A stretch of DNA of 5,704 bases from Flavobacteriales bacterium (GCA_947464885.1 CANHYZ010000162.1:1-5704); one strand, 5' to 3'; positions 1 to 5,261 are shown, counted from the first letter of the stretch. Notes: generated by a model from the letters alone, not told the origin. Program-made: numbers and translations.

Positions 1-2
1 AT

Positions 3-1469
3 TCATTCAGTGTAGCCTACGGGGCGCATACGGGAATCGGTACGTTGCCGATTCTCTACTACGGAAATGAAGAACAGAAGCAACGCTTCATCCCGAAACT
101 TGCGACAGGTGAATGGAAAGGGTGTTACTGCCTCACTGAACCCGGCAGCGGTTCGGATGCCAACAGCGGCAAAACGAAAGCGGTGTTGAGTGACGACGGC
201 AAGCACTACATCATCAACGGTCAGAAGATGTGGATCACCAATGGAGGCTTTGCAAAAGTGCTCACTGTATTTGCAAAAATCGATAACGACGAGAACTTGT
301 CGGCCTTCATTCTCACCCGTGATATGGAGGGAATCACGTTCAACGCTGAAGAAAAGAAGATGGGGATCAAAGGATCTTCCACGCGTCAGATCTTCTTCAA
401 CAATGTGAAAGTACCGGTGGAGAATCTGCTGAGCGAACGCGGCAACGGATTCAAAATCGCGGTGAACATTCTCAACATCGGACGAATCAAATTGGGAGGT
501 GGTGTATTGGGAGGAGCGAAGGAGTCGATTGAATACGCCGTGCGATACGCCAACGAGCGCCAGCAATTCGGACGCCCCATCATGAAATACGGCGCCATCC
601 GTCACAAGCTTGGCGACATGGCCATTCGCATCTATGCAACTGAAAGTGCGTTGTATCGCGCTACGCAAAATATCGACGACGAGATTGCATCCTTGCAACA
701 ATCGGGTATGGAAAAAGGCAAGGCGGTACTGAAAGGAATTGCATCATTCGCACCTGAATGCGCCATCTTAAAAGTGCTCGGATCGGAAGTGCTCGACTAC
801 GTGGTGGATGAAGCGGTTCAGATTCACGGCGGTATGGGCTATAGTGCTGAAACCCGCGTGGAGCGAGCCTACCGCGATGCACGCATCAACCGTATTTTCG
901 AAGGCACGAACGAAATCAATCGACTGCTCATCGTCGACATGATTTTAAAGAAAGCCATGAAAGGTGAACTCGACTTGATGACACCCGCGATGAATGTCGC
1001 CAACGAACTCATGGCGATACCGGATTTCGGTGAAGCACCTTCCAACACGTTTGAGCAATGCCACAAGTATGTGAAGCAGTTCAAGAAAGCGGTATTGTTG
1101 GTAGCAGGTGCAGCAGTTCAAAAGCTCATGATGCAACTCGAGAAAGAACAAGAGGTGCTCATGCATGTGGCTGATATGATTATCGCTACTTACACCGCTG
1201 AGTCGATGTTGTTGCGCGTTGAGAAGCTGAACAAAAAAGGCGTGAACACCGAGTTGCAAGAAGAAATGCTGAAAGTGCATTGCTACGATTCAGCCGAGAA
1301 CATTTCAGCAGCAGGCAAAGAAGCGCTCCTTGCTTTCGGCACAGGCGATGAACTGCGCATGATGCTCATGGGACTTCGTCGATTCACGAAAACTGAACCG
1401 TTCAATGTGAAAGATGCGCGCAGAAAGGTAGCGGCGAAAGTGATTGAAGAGAATCGGTATGGGTTGTAA
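3..1469 (+). CDS. Acyl-CoA dehydrogenase, 5'-truncated by window edge, with C-terminal extension
   Basis: FAD-dependent flavoenzyme that oxidises an acyl-CoA to the trans-2-enoyl-CoA, the first step of beta-oxidation, passing electrons to electron-transfer flavoprotein. The frame is already open at base 3, where the encoded residues (AYGAHTGIGTLPI, bases 15-53) fit the interior of the family, so the TTG at 45 is not the start and roughly the first 110 residues are missing. Both family signatures are present: CYCLTEPGSGSDA from base 123, and QIHGGMGYSAETR from base 819 continuing through the ERAYRDARI segment. The likely catalytic base is the Glu of IFEGTNEI (codon at 900), the MCAD/VLCAD position rather than the IVD/LCAD one. 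About 180 residues follow it, more than in a plain 380-residue enzyme, so this resembles the roughly 600-residue VLCAD/ACAD9-like proteins common in Bacteroidota. Family call is secure; chain-length specificity is not readable. Confidence 0.95.
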   Translation, partial: SFSVAYGAHTGIGTLPILYYGNEEQKQRFIPKLATGEWKGCYCLTEPGSGSDANSGKTKAVLSDDGKHYIINGQKMWITNGGFAKVLTVFAKIDNDENLSAFILTRDMEGITFNAEEKKMGIKGSSTRQIFFNNVKVPVENLLSERGNGFKIAVNILNIGRIKLGGGVLGGAKESIEYAVRYANERQQFGRPIMKYGAIRHKLGDMAIRIYATESALYRATQNIDDEIASLQQSGMEKGKAVLKGIASFAPECAILKVLGSEVLDYVVDEAVQIHGGMGYSAETRVERAYRDARINRIFEGTNEINRLLIVDMILKKAMKGELDLMTPAMNVANELMAIPDFGEAPSNTFEQCHKYVKQFKKAVLLVAGAAVQKLMMQLEKEQEVLMHVADMIIATYTAESMLLRVEKLNKKGVNTELQEEMLKVHCYDSAENISAAGKEALLAFGTGDELRMMLMGLRRFTKTEPFNVKDARRKVAAKVIEENRYGL

Positions 1470-1505
1470 AGGCAGCGGCTATCGACACCAAGGGAAGCCC
1501 CATCC

Positions 1506-1533
1506 GTCATTCGTCATTCGTCGTTCGTAATCC
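1506..1533 (+). repeat. Heptad tandem repeat array A, 4 units of GTMRTYC
   Basis: Four back-to-back 7-bp units: GTCATTC, GTCATTC, GTCGTTC, GTAATCC. The array occupies the gap between the convergent acyl-CoA dehydrogenase and DUF2400 genes and ends 2 bases before the DUF2400 stop codon. The rest of the gap (1470-1505) shows no clear hairpin with a T-run. The same consensus and period recur at 3340-3367 and 3381-3436, so this is a repeat family and not an isolated coincidence. Function unknown. Confidence 0.8.
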
Positions 1534-1535
1534 CC

Positions 1536-2330
1536 CTACCACTTCTCAATCGCCCCCAACCCAAACAACGCGTAGTCATACTTGACAGGATCGACAGGAT
1601 CAAGTGTGCGCAACACCGCGTCGAGTTCCTCGACCGCGCGTGCGTCGTTTTGTTTGCGCGTGAGCATCCCGAGTTGTCGCGCCACATTGCCCGAATGCAC
1701 ATCGAGCGGAATGGATAAATGCGCAGGAGATATGTTCTTCCAGATTCCTAAATCAACCGCGTTTTTATCCTTCCGTACCATCCAGCGCAAAAACATGTTA
1801 ATGCGCTTGGCCGATGATCCCGCCAATGGATCAGACACATGCTTTTCGGAACGAGCAGCATGAGGAATACTGAAAAACCGTTGCTTGAAAGCGGAAATTG
1901 CAGGCGAAGTAGTGCCATGCAAAGCGATGGTTTGAGCGAAGAAATGCTCCATCGAAGCGTGCTCTTCATACAAACTTTTTAAGGCCCGTATAAAATCAGC
2001 AAGGTCTTCGGCGTTGAACGTACGATGGACAAAACCCTTCAGCGATTTCAAATCGCGCACGGTGTGATTCATCACAAAATCGTATGGCGCGTCGGACATC
2101 AGTTCCATCATGCGCGAAGCACTTTTGATAATCGACTTGCGATTGCCCCAGCTGATGGTGGCTGTCAAAAATGCGGCGATTTCAATATCGGATTTCGAAG
2201 TGTAGCGATGCGGAATAGAAACCGGATCATCATCGATGAACGCACTCACGTTGAAGCTCTCGTACTTCGCTTCGAGAAAATCGCGAAGCTCCTCTTCCGT
2301 CAGACCCTTGTATCGCTTGCGGGAAGCCAT
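1536..2330 (-). CDS. TIGR02757 / DUF2400 family protein
   Basis: A 264-residue soluble protein, full length for the family, with no signal peptide or membrane segment. Recognised from conserved blocks: SDIEIAAFLTATISWGNRK (about residues 47-65), APYDFV (81-86), SDPLAGSSAKRINMFLRWM (166-184) and IPLDVHSGNVARQLGML (207-223). Function is not established. The block around Asp210, together with the downstream YDYALFGLGA, looks to me like the Asp-containing core of HhH-GPD (endonuclease III type) DNA glycosylases, where a similar DTHV...RLGL pattern occurs; that is inference. The ATG overlaps the stop of the upstream DUF4159 gene by one base (TAATG), so the two are very probably co-transcribed and translationally coupled. 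The stop is TAG at 1536-1538. Confidence 0.9.
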   Translation of the reverse strand: MASRKRYKGLTEEELRDFLEAKYESFNVSAFIDDDPVSIPHRYTSKSDIEIAAFLTATISWGNRKSIIKSASRMMELMSDAPYDFVMNHTVRDLKSLKGFVHRTFNAEDLADFIRALKSLYEEHASMEHFFAQTIALHGTTSPAISAFKQRFFSIPHAARSEKHVSDPLAGSSAKRINMFLRWMVRKDKNAVDLGIWKNISPAHLSIPLDVHSGNVARQLGMLTRKQNDARAVEELDAVLRTLDPVDPVKYDYALFGLGAIEKW

Positions 2331-2332
2331 TA
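2328..2332 (-). promoter_or_regulatory. TAATG stop/start overlap coupling DUF4159 to DUF2400
   Basis: Read on the minus strand, the TAA that ends the DUF4159 gene shares its last A with the ATG that starts the DUF2400 gene. This arrangement normally means that ribosomes terminating on the first gene re-initiate on the second. It also fixes the start choice for the DUF2400 protein, whose N-terminus (MASRKRYKGLTEEELR) is plausible from this codon. Confidence 0.75.
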
Positions 2333-3001
2333 CTGTTCATCGCCCATCATCACGTACTGCAGAATATTGGCGCCCATTTTCAGCGCTTTGGTGCGGGCCT
2401 CGTCGGAATCTTTGTGCACTTCGAAATCTTCCCATCCGTCGCCCAAGTCACACTCGAAGTCGTAGAAACAAACAAGGCGTCCTTCCCATAGAAGACCATA
2501 CCCTTGCGGTGCCTTCTTATCGTGCTCGTGAATTTTAGGCAAGCCGTTGGGGAAGTCGTAAGTCTGGTGATAAATCGGATGACTAAACGGAAGTTCAATA
2601 AACTCAAGCTCCGGAAACACCTTCTTCATCTCCTTGCGGACAAACTTGTCCATTCCGAAGTTGTCGGAGATGTGCAGAAAACCGCCGCTCAAAAGGTAGT
2701 TGCGCAGATTACTCGCATCGGAAGGCGAAAACACCACGTTACCGTGACCGGTCATGTGCACAAACGGGAAGTTGATGATCTCGGGGCTGCTCACATCAAT
2801 GTAGGGGACTTCCTTATCAATATTGGTCGACAGATTTCGATTGACGAAATCCACCAGGTTCGGAACACTCGTCGGGTTGGAATAGTAGTCACCGCCGCCT
2901 TTGTATTTGAGCACGGCCACCTTATAAGAAGGCGGCTTAGGCGCGAAGGCCATGAGCACCATCGCTATAACTAATAGAGTAAAAATTCGAAAACGGATCA
3001 T
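2330..3001 (-). CDS. DUF4159 domain-containing exported protein
   Basis: A 223-residue protein with an N-terminal signal peptide: Arg2/Arg4, a hydrophobic core from about residue 5 to 18, and a likely signal peptidase I site after AFA at residue 20. There is no Cys at the cleavage site, so it is probably a soluble periplasmic protein. The remainder is one DUF4159 domain: VAVLKYKGGGDYYSNPTSVP (28-47), MTGHGNVVFS (83-92), GGFLHISDNFGMDKF (106-120), LPFSHPIYHQTYDFP (137-151), then a GYGLLWEGRLVCFYDFECD block (167-185). The length is close to that of the whole single-domain family. DUF4159 has no assigned biochemical role; the GGFLHISDN segment recalls glutamine-amidotransferase-like folds, but I see no catalytic Cys-His-Glu triad that I would defend. 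First gene of a two-gene operon with the DUF2400 gene. Confidence 0.88.
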   Translation of the reverse strand: MIRFRIFTLLVIAMVLMAFAPKPPSYKVAVLKYKGGGDYYSNPTSVPNLVDFVNRNLSTNIDKEVPYIDVSSPEIINFPFVHMTGHGNVVFSPSDASNLRNYLLSGGFLHISDNFGMDKFVRKEMKKVFPELEFIELPFSHPIYHQTYDFPNGLPKIHEHDKKAPQGYGLLWEGRLVCFYDFECDLGDGWEDFEVHKDSDEARTKALKMGANILQYVMMGDEQ

Positions 3002-3005
3002 AGGC

Positions 3006-3013
3006 CAAATTTA
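3006..3013 (-). promoter_or_regulatory. Candidate Bacteroidota -7 box (TAAATTTG) for the DUF4159 operon
   Basis: On the minus strand TAAATTTG matches the Bacteroidota -7 consensus TAnnTTTG at all six fixed positions and ends 4 bases before the DUF4159 ATG. At that spacing transcription would start at or next to the ATG, giving a nearly leaderless mRNA. I found no TTG at the expected -33 distance, so the call is weak. Confidence 0.3.
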
Positions 3014-3066
3014 AGATGTTCGGAGGTACACGCGGGGGATTCACATAGTTTAAGGGTGAAAGGGTG

Positions 3067-3251
3067 CCCTTCGGCTTCGCTCGGGGACCGGGAGTTGTGC
3101 GAGAAGCCGGACCTCGGGGGTTGGTGAGCGCAGCCGAACCACGGTTGGTGAGCGCAGTCGAACCACCGCTCAGCCACCACGGGCGACGGCCGAGCGGAGC
3201 CGAGGCCACATTGCTGTTCAAAGGCCGCGGTCCCCGAGCGAAGCCGAGGGG
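3067..3251. repeat. GC-rich repeat element with terminal 20-bp perfect inverted repeat
   Basis: The left arm TCGGCTTCGCTCGGGGACCG (3071-3090) is the exact reverse complement of 3228-3247. Extending outward to 3067 and 3251 adds one G-T wobble and three more pairs, giving 24 positions. The 137-base interior carries a tandem duplication and further copies of a 12-bp motif. No transposase frame is present and I could not find a target-site duplication, so this is a REP/MITE-like non-autonomous element or an intergenic palindromic repeat, not an insertion sequence. As RNA, the arms could form a long GC-rich stem. Confidence 0.7.
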
Positions 3252-3262
3252 AGCGAAGTCCA
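3071..3262. repeat. Clustered 12-bp motif GAGCGNAGYCGA
   Basis: Exact + strand copies lie at 3126-3137, 3150-3161, 3192-3203 and 3236-3247. One exact copy is on the minus strand at 3071-3082, and a copy with one mismatch is at 3251-3262. Six occurrences in under 200 bases is far above chance for a 12-mer with ten fixed positions. Motifs of this kind (GAGCGNAGTCGA next to GG or CC) are, to my knowledge, frequent as dispersed intergenic repeats in bacterial genomes; their role is unclear. Confidence 0.75.
3119..3166 (+). repeat. Tandem duplication of a 24-bp unit
   Basis: Bases 3119-3142 and 3143-3166 are adjacent copies of a 24-bp unit beginning GGTTGGTGAGCGCAG and ending CGAACCAC; they match at 23 of 24 positions, differing C versus T at 3134/3158. 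Each copy contains the 12-bp motif GAGCGCAGYCGA. The duplication lies in the interior of the inverted-repeat element, so it is probably slippage or internal amplification within it. Confidence 0.85.
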
Positions 3263-3339
3263 ATGCAACGAGGATGGTGTCTTTGGCCATAGTCCTCGGT
3301 CCCGGCACAGCAACCATCAAAAAAATTCCACCCCTCTCC

Positions 3340-3367
3340 GTACTTTGTACTTTGTAATTCGTACTTA
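3340..3367 (+). repeat. Heptad tandem repeat array B, 4 units
   Basis: Units GTACTTT, GTACTTT, GTAATTC, GTACTTA, in the same period and phase as array C 13 bases downstream. It is more degenerate but clearly related through the GTAATTC unit. It lies about 83-110 bases upstream of the ridA start codon. Confidence 0.65.
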
Positions 3368-3380
3368 ACCCTCCCCATCC

Positions 3381-3436
3381 GTAATCCGTAATCCGTAATC
3401 CGTAATCTGTCATCCGTAATCTGTCATCCGTAATCA
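3381..3436 (+). repeat. Heptad tandem repeat array C, 8 units of GTMATCY/A
   Basis: Eight uninterrupted units: GTAATCC three times, then GTAATCT, GTCATCC, GTAATCT, GTCATCC, GTAATCA. The alternation at the end suggests duplication of a 14-bp pair. The array stops 13 bases before the ridA ATG, so it fills the region where a ribosome binding site or promoter would be expected. Because 7 is not a multiple of the helical turn, changes in copy number would change promoter spacing and facing; that consequence is inference. There are no unique spacers, so it is not a CRISPR array. Confidence 0.9.
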
Positions 3437-3449
3437 CTAATTTCCCCCC

Positions 3450-3830
3450 ATGAAACACATCATCCAAACCGACCTCGCTCCCCTTCCCATCGGCCCATAC
3501 TCTCAAGCAGTGAAAGCCGGCGGCATGCTCTACACCAGCGGACAAATCGCCATTAATCCTGCCACACAGGAATACACGCCACTCGACGTGGAAGCGGAAA
3601 CCGAACTCGTGATGCAAAACATGCAAGCGGTGCTCAAAGCAGCGGACGTTGATTTTTCGGCGGTCGTAAAGACATCCATTTTCCTGGCTGACATGAACGA
3701 CTTCCCCAAAGTAAACGCGGTATACGCCGGCTACTTCGCGGGCGAATTCCCGGCGCGTGAGACGGTTGAAGTGGCCTGCTTACCCAAAAGTTGCAAAGTG
3801 GAAATTTCCATGATTGCTGTGTGCGGCTAA
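3450..3830 (+). CDS. ridA: RidA family reactive intermediate/imine deaminase
   Basis: Small cytosolic enzyme, a homotrimer in this family, that hydrolyses reactive enamine/imine intermediates such as 2-aminoacrylate released by PLP enzymes, protecting other PLP enzymes from damage. It has 126 residues, against about 128 for E. coli RidA, with no gaps in conserved blocks: APLPIGPYSQAV (10-21), YTSGQIAINP (28-37), VVKTSIFLADMNDFPKVNAVY (72-92) and FPARETVEVACLPKSCKVEI (100-119). Arg103 aligns with the substrate-carboxylate-binding Arg105 of E. coli RidA and Glu118 with Glu120, so the active form of the family is expected. The position that is Arg in the usual EVARLPK is Cys110 here; this site varies in the family. 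The ATG at 3450 gives the usual N-terminus. No Shine-Dalgarno sequence is seen. Likely followed closely by the small membrane protein gene, 19 bases away. Confidence 0.94.
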   Translation: MKHIIQTDLAPLPIGPYSQAVKAGGMLYTSGQIAINPATQEYTPLDVEAETELVMQNMQAVLKAADVDFSAVVKTSIFLADMNDFPKVNAVYAGYFAGEFPARETVEVACLPKSCKVEISMIAVCG

Positions 3831-3838
3831 TCACGTCT

Positions 3839-3846
3839 TACATTTG
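3839..3846 (+). promoter_or_regulatory. Candidate Bacteroidota -7 box (TACATTTG) for the small membrane protein
   Basis: TACATTTG fits TAnnTTTG exactly and ends 3 bases before the ATG at 3850, so predicted transcription would begin at the ATG itself. A TTG lies 22 bases upstream (3814-3816), near but a little beyond the usual -33 spacing. If real, the downstream gene has its own promoter starting in the tail of ridA. Confidence 0.35.
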
Positions 3847-3849
3847 ACT

Positions 3850-4011
3850 ATGCTCCTGAAAAAAATCCTGTATTACCTCGACCCACGGAATCTCTTCAAA
3901 CGAGAGAAAGTCGATTTGAACCTGCGCTTCATGCACGGCATCAACAAGATTTCCATCCTCATGTTTTTGGTGTGTCTGGTGGTTCTGCTCGTGCGCTGGA
4001 TTTCACGCTAA
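3850..4011 (+). CDS. Small single-pass membrane protein, DUF6728-like
   Basis: A 53-residue protein: a basic, amphipathic N-terminal half (LLKKILYYLDPRNLFKREK), the block LRFMHGINKISILMF (25-39), and one transmembrane helix at about residues 34-49 ending in RWISR. The MHGINKISI-MF arrangement matches the small DUF6728 proteins of Bacteroidota as I remember them; the function of that family is unknown. I chose ATG 3850 rather than an in-frame TTG at 3814 because the longer form would overlap ridA and add residues unlike the family. It lies 19 bases after ridA on the same strand, and its TAA directly abuts the stop of convergent gldD with no bases between. Confidence 0.75.
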   Translation: MLLKKILYYLDPRNLFKREKVDLNLRFMHGINKISILMFLVCLVVLLVRWISR

Positions 4012-4602
4012 TCAGCGCCACTCCAGCGTTTGCGCAATACGATCGATATCGTCTCGCACAAACTGCAGCACCGGGGCAATAGAATCCGGATTCGGCGGAT
4101 TGAAAAAATACAGCGCACCGCGCAGAAAGTGGTCGGTGCTATCGGTCAAGAAGAACTGCACATTCGACGCCGCATCGCCCTCAATGTCGTAGATAATGCC
4201 ATGTACATCTCTCAGCGAATCACTGATCATGGTTCGGCGCAAAGCGGAGGCCTTCATTTCATGTTTAGCCGCAAAGCCGTATGCATCATCAATTAACGCA
4301 TCCAATCTGCCATTCACTTGCATGTAAGAACAGTGAATACGCGCATTCAGCCTGGGGTAATAGATATTGAACCAACAGGAATCCGCAGAGAGTCGGTCAC
4401 GGAAAAGCTCCACTTTCGCAGCAGTAGAAACCTCCATCTTCACAGGACATTCCGATGCATAGCTCAGGTATTCAGCAGTCGGCAAGTCAATGCGAAAATG
4501 GCCTCGGGGTTTAGGGACTGCGTTTTCATCGCTTGTGAACCACCACCACGCGAATGCAGCGAGGCAAGCAACACCAACCACCAAAAGGTTTTTCTTTTTC
4601 AT
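4012..4602 (-). CDS. gldD: Gliding motility / type IX secretion-associated protein GldD
   Basis: GldD is a cell-envelope lipoprotein needed for gliding in Flavobacterium and tied to the type IX secretion apparatus; its exact job is unknown. This 196-residue protein has the family pattern: PKPRGHFRIDLP (30-41), CWFNIYYPRLNARIHCSYM (76-94), then the strongest block, IIYDIEGDAASNVQFFLTD (136-154), STDHFLRGALYF (155-166), and a C-terminal LQFVRDDIDRIAQTLEWR. The N-terminus is Lys-rich followed by a hydrophobic stretch (about 5-22). The only Cys there is Cys13 in GVAC, a poor lipobox, with hydrophobic residues including WWWF after it, so lipidation is uncertain. The start at 4602 lies 6 bases after the antitoxin stop. 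No own promoter or Shine-Dalgarno sequence is evident. GldE is encoded upstream, beyond the toxin-antitoxin pair. Confidence 0.9.
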   Translation of the reverse strand: MKKKNLLVVGVACLAAFAWWWFTSDENAVPKPRGHFRIDLPTAEYLSYASECPVKMEVSTAAKVELFRDRLSADSCWFNIYYPRLNARIHCSYMQVNGRLDALIDDAYGFAAKHEMKASALRRTMISDSLRDVHGIIYDIEGDAASNVQFFLTDSTDHFLRGALYFFNPPNPDSIAPVLQFVRDDIDRIAQTLEWR

Positions 4603-4608
4603 GAATAT

Positions 4609-4917
4609 CTATCGTAAACGAATGTTCAATTCCAATTTGCCACCAAAGCCAATCTCAATAATTTTTTGTATGGTGGATAAACGCGCCTCCTTGATATCGT
4701 TTTCGATTTTTGAAATGTATGATTTCGTTGTTCCGACTTTATCGGCGAGCTGCTCTTGAGTCATACCCATTTCTATTCGCGTTTGGTGAATCATGGCGCC
4801 GATTTTGAACGATTCATATCCGGCCTCCAGCTCGTCACGTTTTTTCGTACCTCTCTTTCCGTAATTCTTTTCCTTGAACTCCTCTAGTGTCATTAGGTTT
4901 CTATTTTTCGCTTTCAT
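4609..4917 (-). CDS. XRE-family HTH antitoxin of a HigBA-like type II toxin-antitoxin pair
   Basis: A 102-residue DNA-binding protein expected to neutralise the upstream toxin by direct binding and to repress its own promoter. The N-terminal segment (about 8-38) contains LEEFKEKNYGKRGTKKRDEL, typical of antitoxins paired with this toxin group. The helix-turn-helix follows at about residues 39-92: IGAMIHQTRIEMGMTQEQLA, then VGTTKSYISKIEN carrying the recognition helix (about 64-73), then RLSTIQKIIEIGFGGKLEL. It overlaps the toxin 3' end by 17 bases in another frame, the usual toxin-first arrangement of HigBA-type modules. Base composition is clearly more AT-rich than gldD or gldE. Its TAG stop is 6 bases from the gldD ATG. 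Confidence 0.9.
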   Translation of the reverse strand: MKAKNRNLMTLEEFKEKNYGKRGTKKRDELEAGYESFKIGAMIHQTRIEMGMTQEQLADKVGTTKSYISKIENDIKEARLSTIQKIIEIGFGGKLELNIRLR

Positions 4918-5251
4918 ATTCCTGTTTTATTTTGAGTGCCAGATTAATTTCCTCTCGTGGTGTTTTTTGCGTTTTCTCTTGAAAGCCATTCGCGAGAACA
5001 ATAAGCTGACCTTTATCGAAGAAGCAGAAAATCCGAAAAATATCAGACCCAAGTTGCACCCTGATTTCGTAAAGCCCATCCGTGTCTTCAATGTGCTTAA
5101 GATAAGTCTCAGGGACGCGTTCTAAATCTTCAATCAAGTCAAGTGTCCACATTATTTTCGCCTTCACCCGTTTGTTTTGATGGGAAAAGAACGATTGAAA
5201 ATACCCTTTATAGAAAGTAATCTTCCTGTATTTTGGATAGTTATTCAACAT
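4901..5251 (-). CDS. RelE/HigB-like toxin (phage-derived Gp49-like family)
   Basis: A 116-residue small basic protein of the Gp49-like (DUF891) branch of the RelE/ParE superfamily; characterised relatives are ribosome-dependent mRNA interferases, which I infer here. Visible family blocks: RKITFYKGYF (9-18), VKAKIMWTLDLIEDLERVPE (29-48), the core GLYEIRVQLGSDIFRIFCFF (59-78), and LIVLANGFQEKTQKTP (83-98) followed by a helical REEINLALKIKQEY. All are intact, so the toxin looks functional. ATG 5251 is the first start after the gap downstream of gldE; relatives often begin a few residues before the RKITFY strand, in agreement. Hand-counted lines across this module are about 32-45% GC against 52-60% in gldE, gldD and the dehydrogenase, consistent with horizontal acquisition. 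Confidence 0.9.
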   Translation of the reverse strand: MLNNYPKYRKITFYKGYFQSFFSHQNKRVKAKIMWTLDLIEDLERVPETYLKHIEDTDGLYEIRVQLGSDIFRIFCFFDKGQLIVLANGFQEKTQKTPREEINLALKIKQEYESEK

Positions 5252-5261
5252 GTAAATTTAC
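5252..5261. promoter_or_regulatory. 10-bp perfect palindrome GTAAATTTAC at the toxin start, candidate operator
   Basis: GTAAATTTAC is its own reverse complement and lies directly before the toxin ATG. Antitoxins of XRE type usually bind palindromes in this position to autorepress. A 10-bp AT-rich palindrome can occur by chance, so the assignment is tentative. Confidence 0.35.

Larger units (their letters stand above)
3002..3449. other. 448-bp gene-free region between divergent DUF4159 and ridA
   Basis: This gap contains, from left to right: a possible -7 box for the leftward operon (3006-3013), a GC-rich repeat element (about 3067-3262, with two lines counted by eye at 65% and 73% GC), a possible imperfect hairpin with arms CGAGGA (3269-3274) and TCCTCG (3293-3298), an A-run, then two heptad arrays (3340-3367 and 3381-3436). 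Open frames cross it on both strands, but they translate the repeats and resemble no protein I recognise. It should be treated as non-coding. Confidence 0.75.

Noticed and set aside
3..701. A 232-codon minus-strand frame inside the acyl-CoA dehydrogenase
   Set aside because: It lies wholly antisense to a gene with clear family motifs and shows no domain of its own.
2025..2974. Long + strand frames opposite the DUF2400 and DUF4159 genes
   Set aside because: They are antisense shadows of well-supported genes, with no recognisable domain.
3269..3298. Imperfect hairpin CGAGGA...TCCTCG as a terminator or riboswitch
   Set aside because: The stem has a 3-base bulge, no T-run follows in either direction, and no known riboswitch core is visible.
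3064..3357. A 97-codon open frame on the + strand within the GC-rich repeat element
   Set aside because: Its openness follows from high GC and repeats; the peptide is repetitive (LVSAAEPRLVSAVEP) and matches nothing I recognise.
3381..3436. CRISPR-like array
   Set aside because: The 7-bp units are adjacent with no unique spacers and there are no cas genes; it is a simple tandem repeat.
2937..3626. A 229-codon open frame on the minus strand across the intergenic repeats and the start of ridA
   Set aside because: It translates the heptad array into repetitive ITDYG-like peptide and the GC-rich repeat into Pro/Gly/Arg-rich sequence, overlaps ridA antisense and the 5' end of the DUF4159 gene, and resembles no family.
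3814..3849. An earlier TTG start for the DUF6728-like protein
   Set aside because: It would overlap ridA and add residues not expected in the family; ATG 3850 gives the normal length and a better spacing from ridA.
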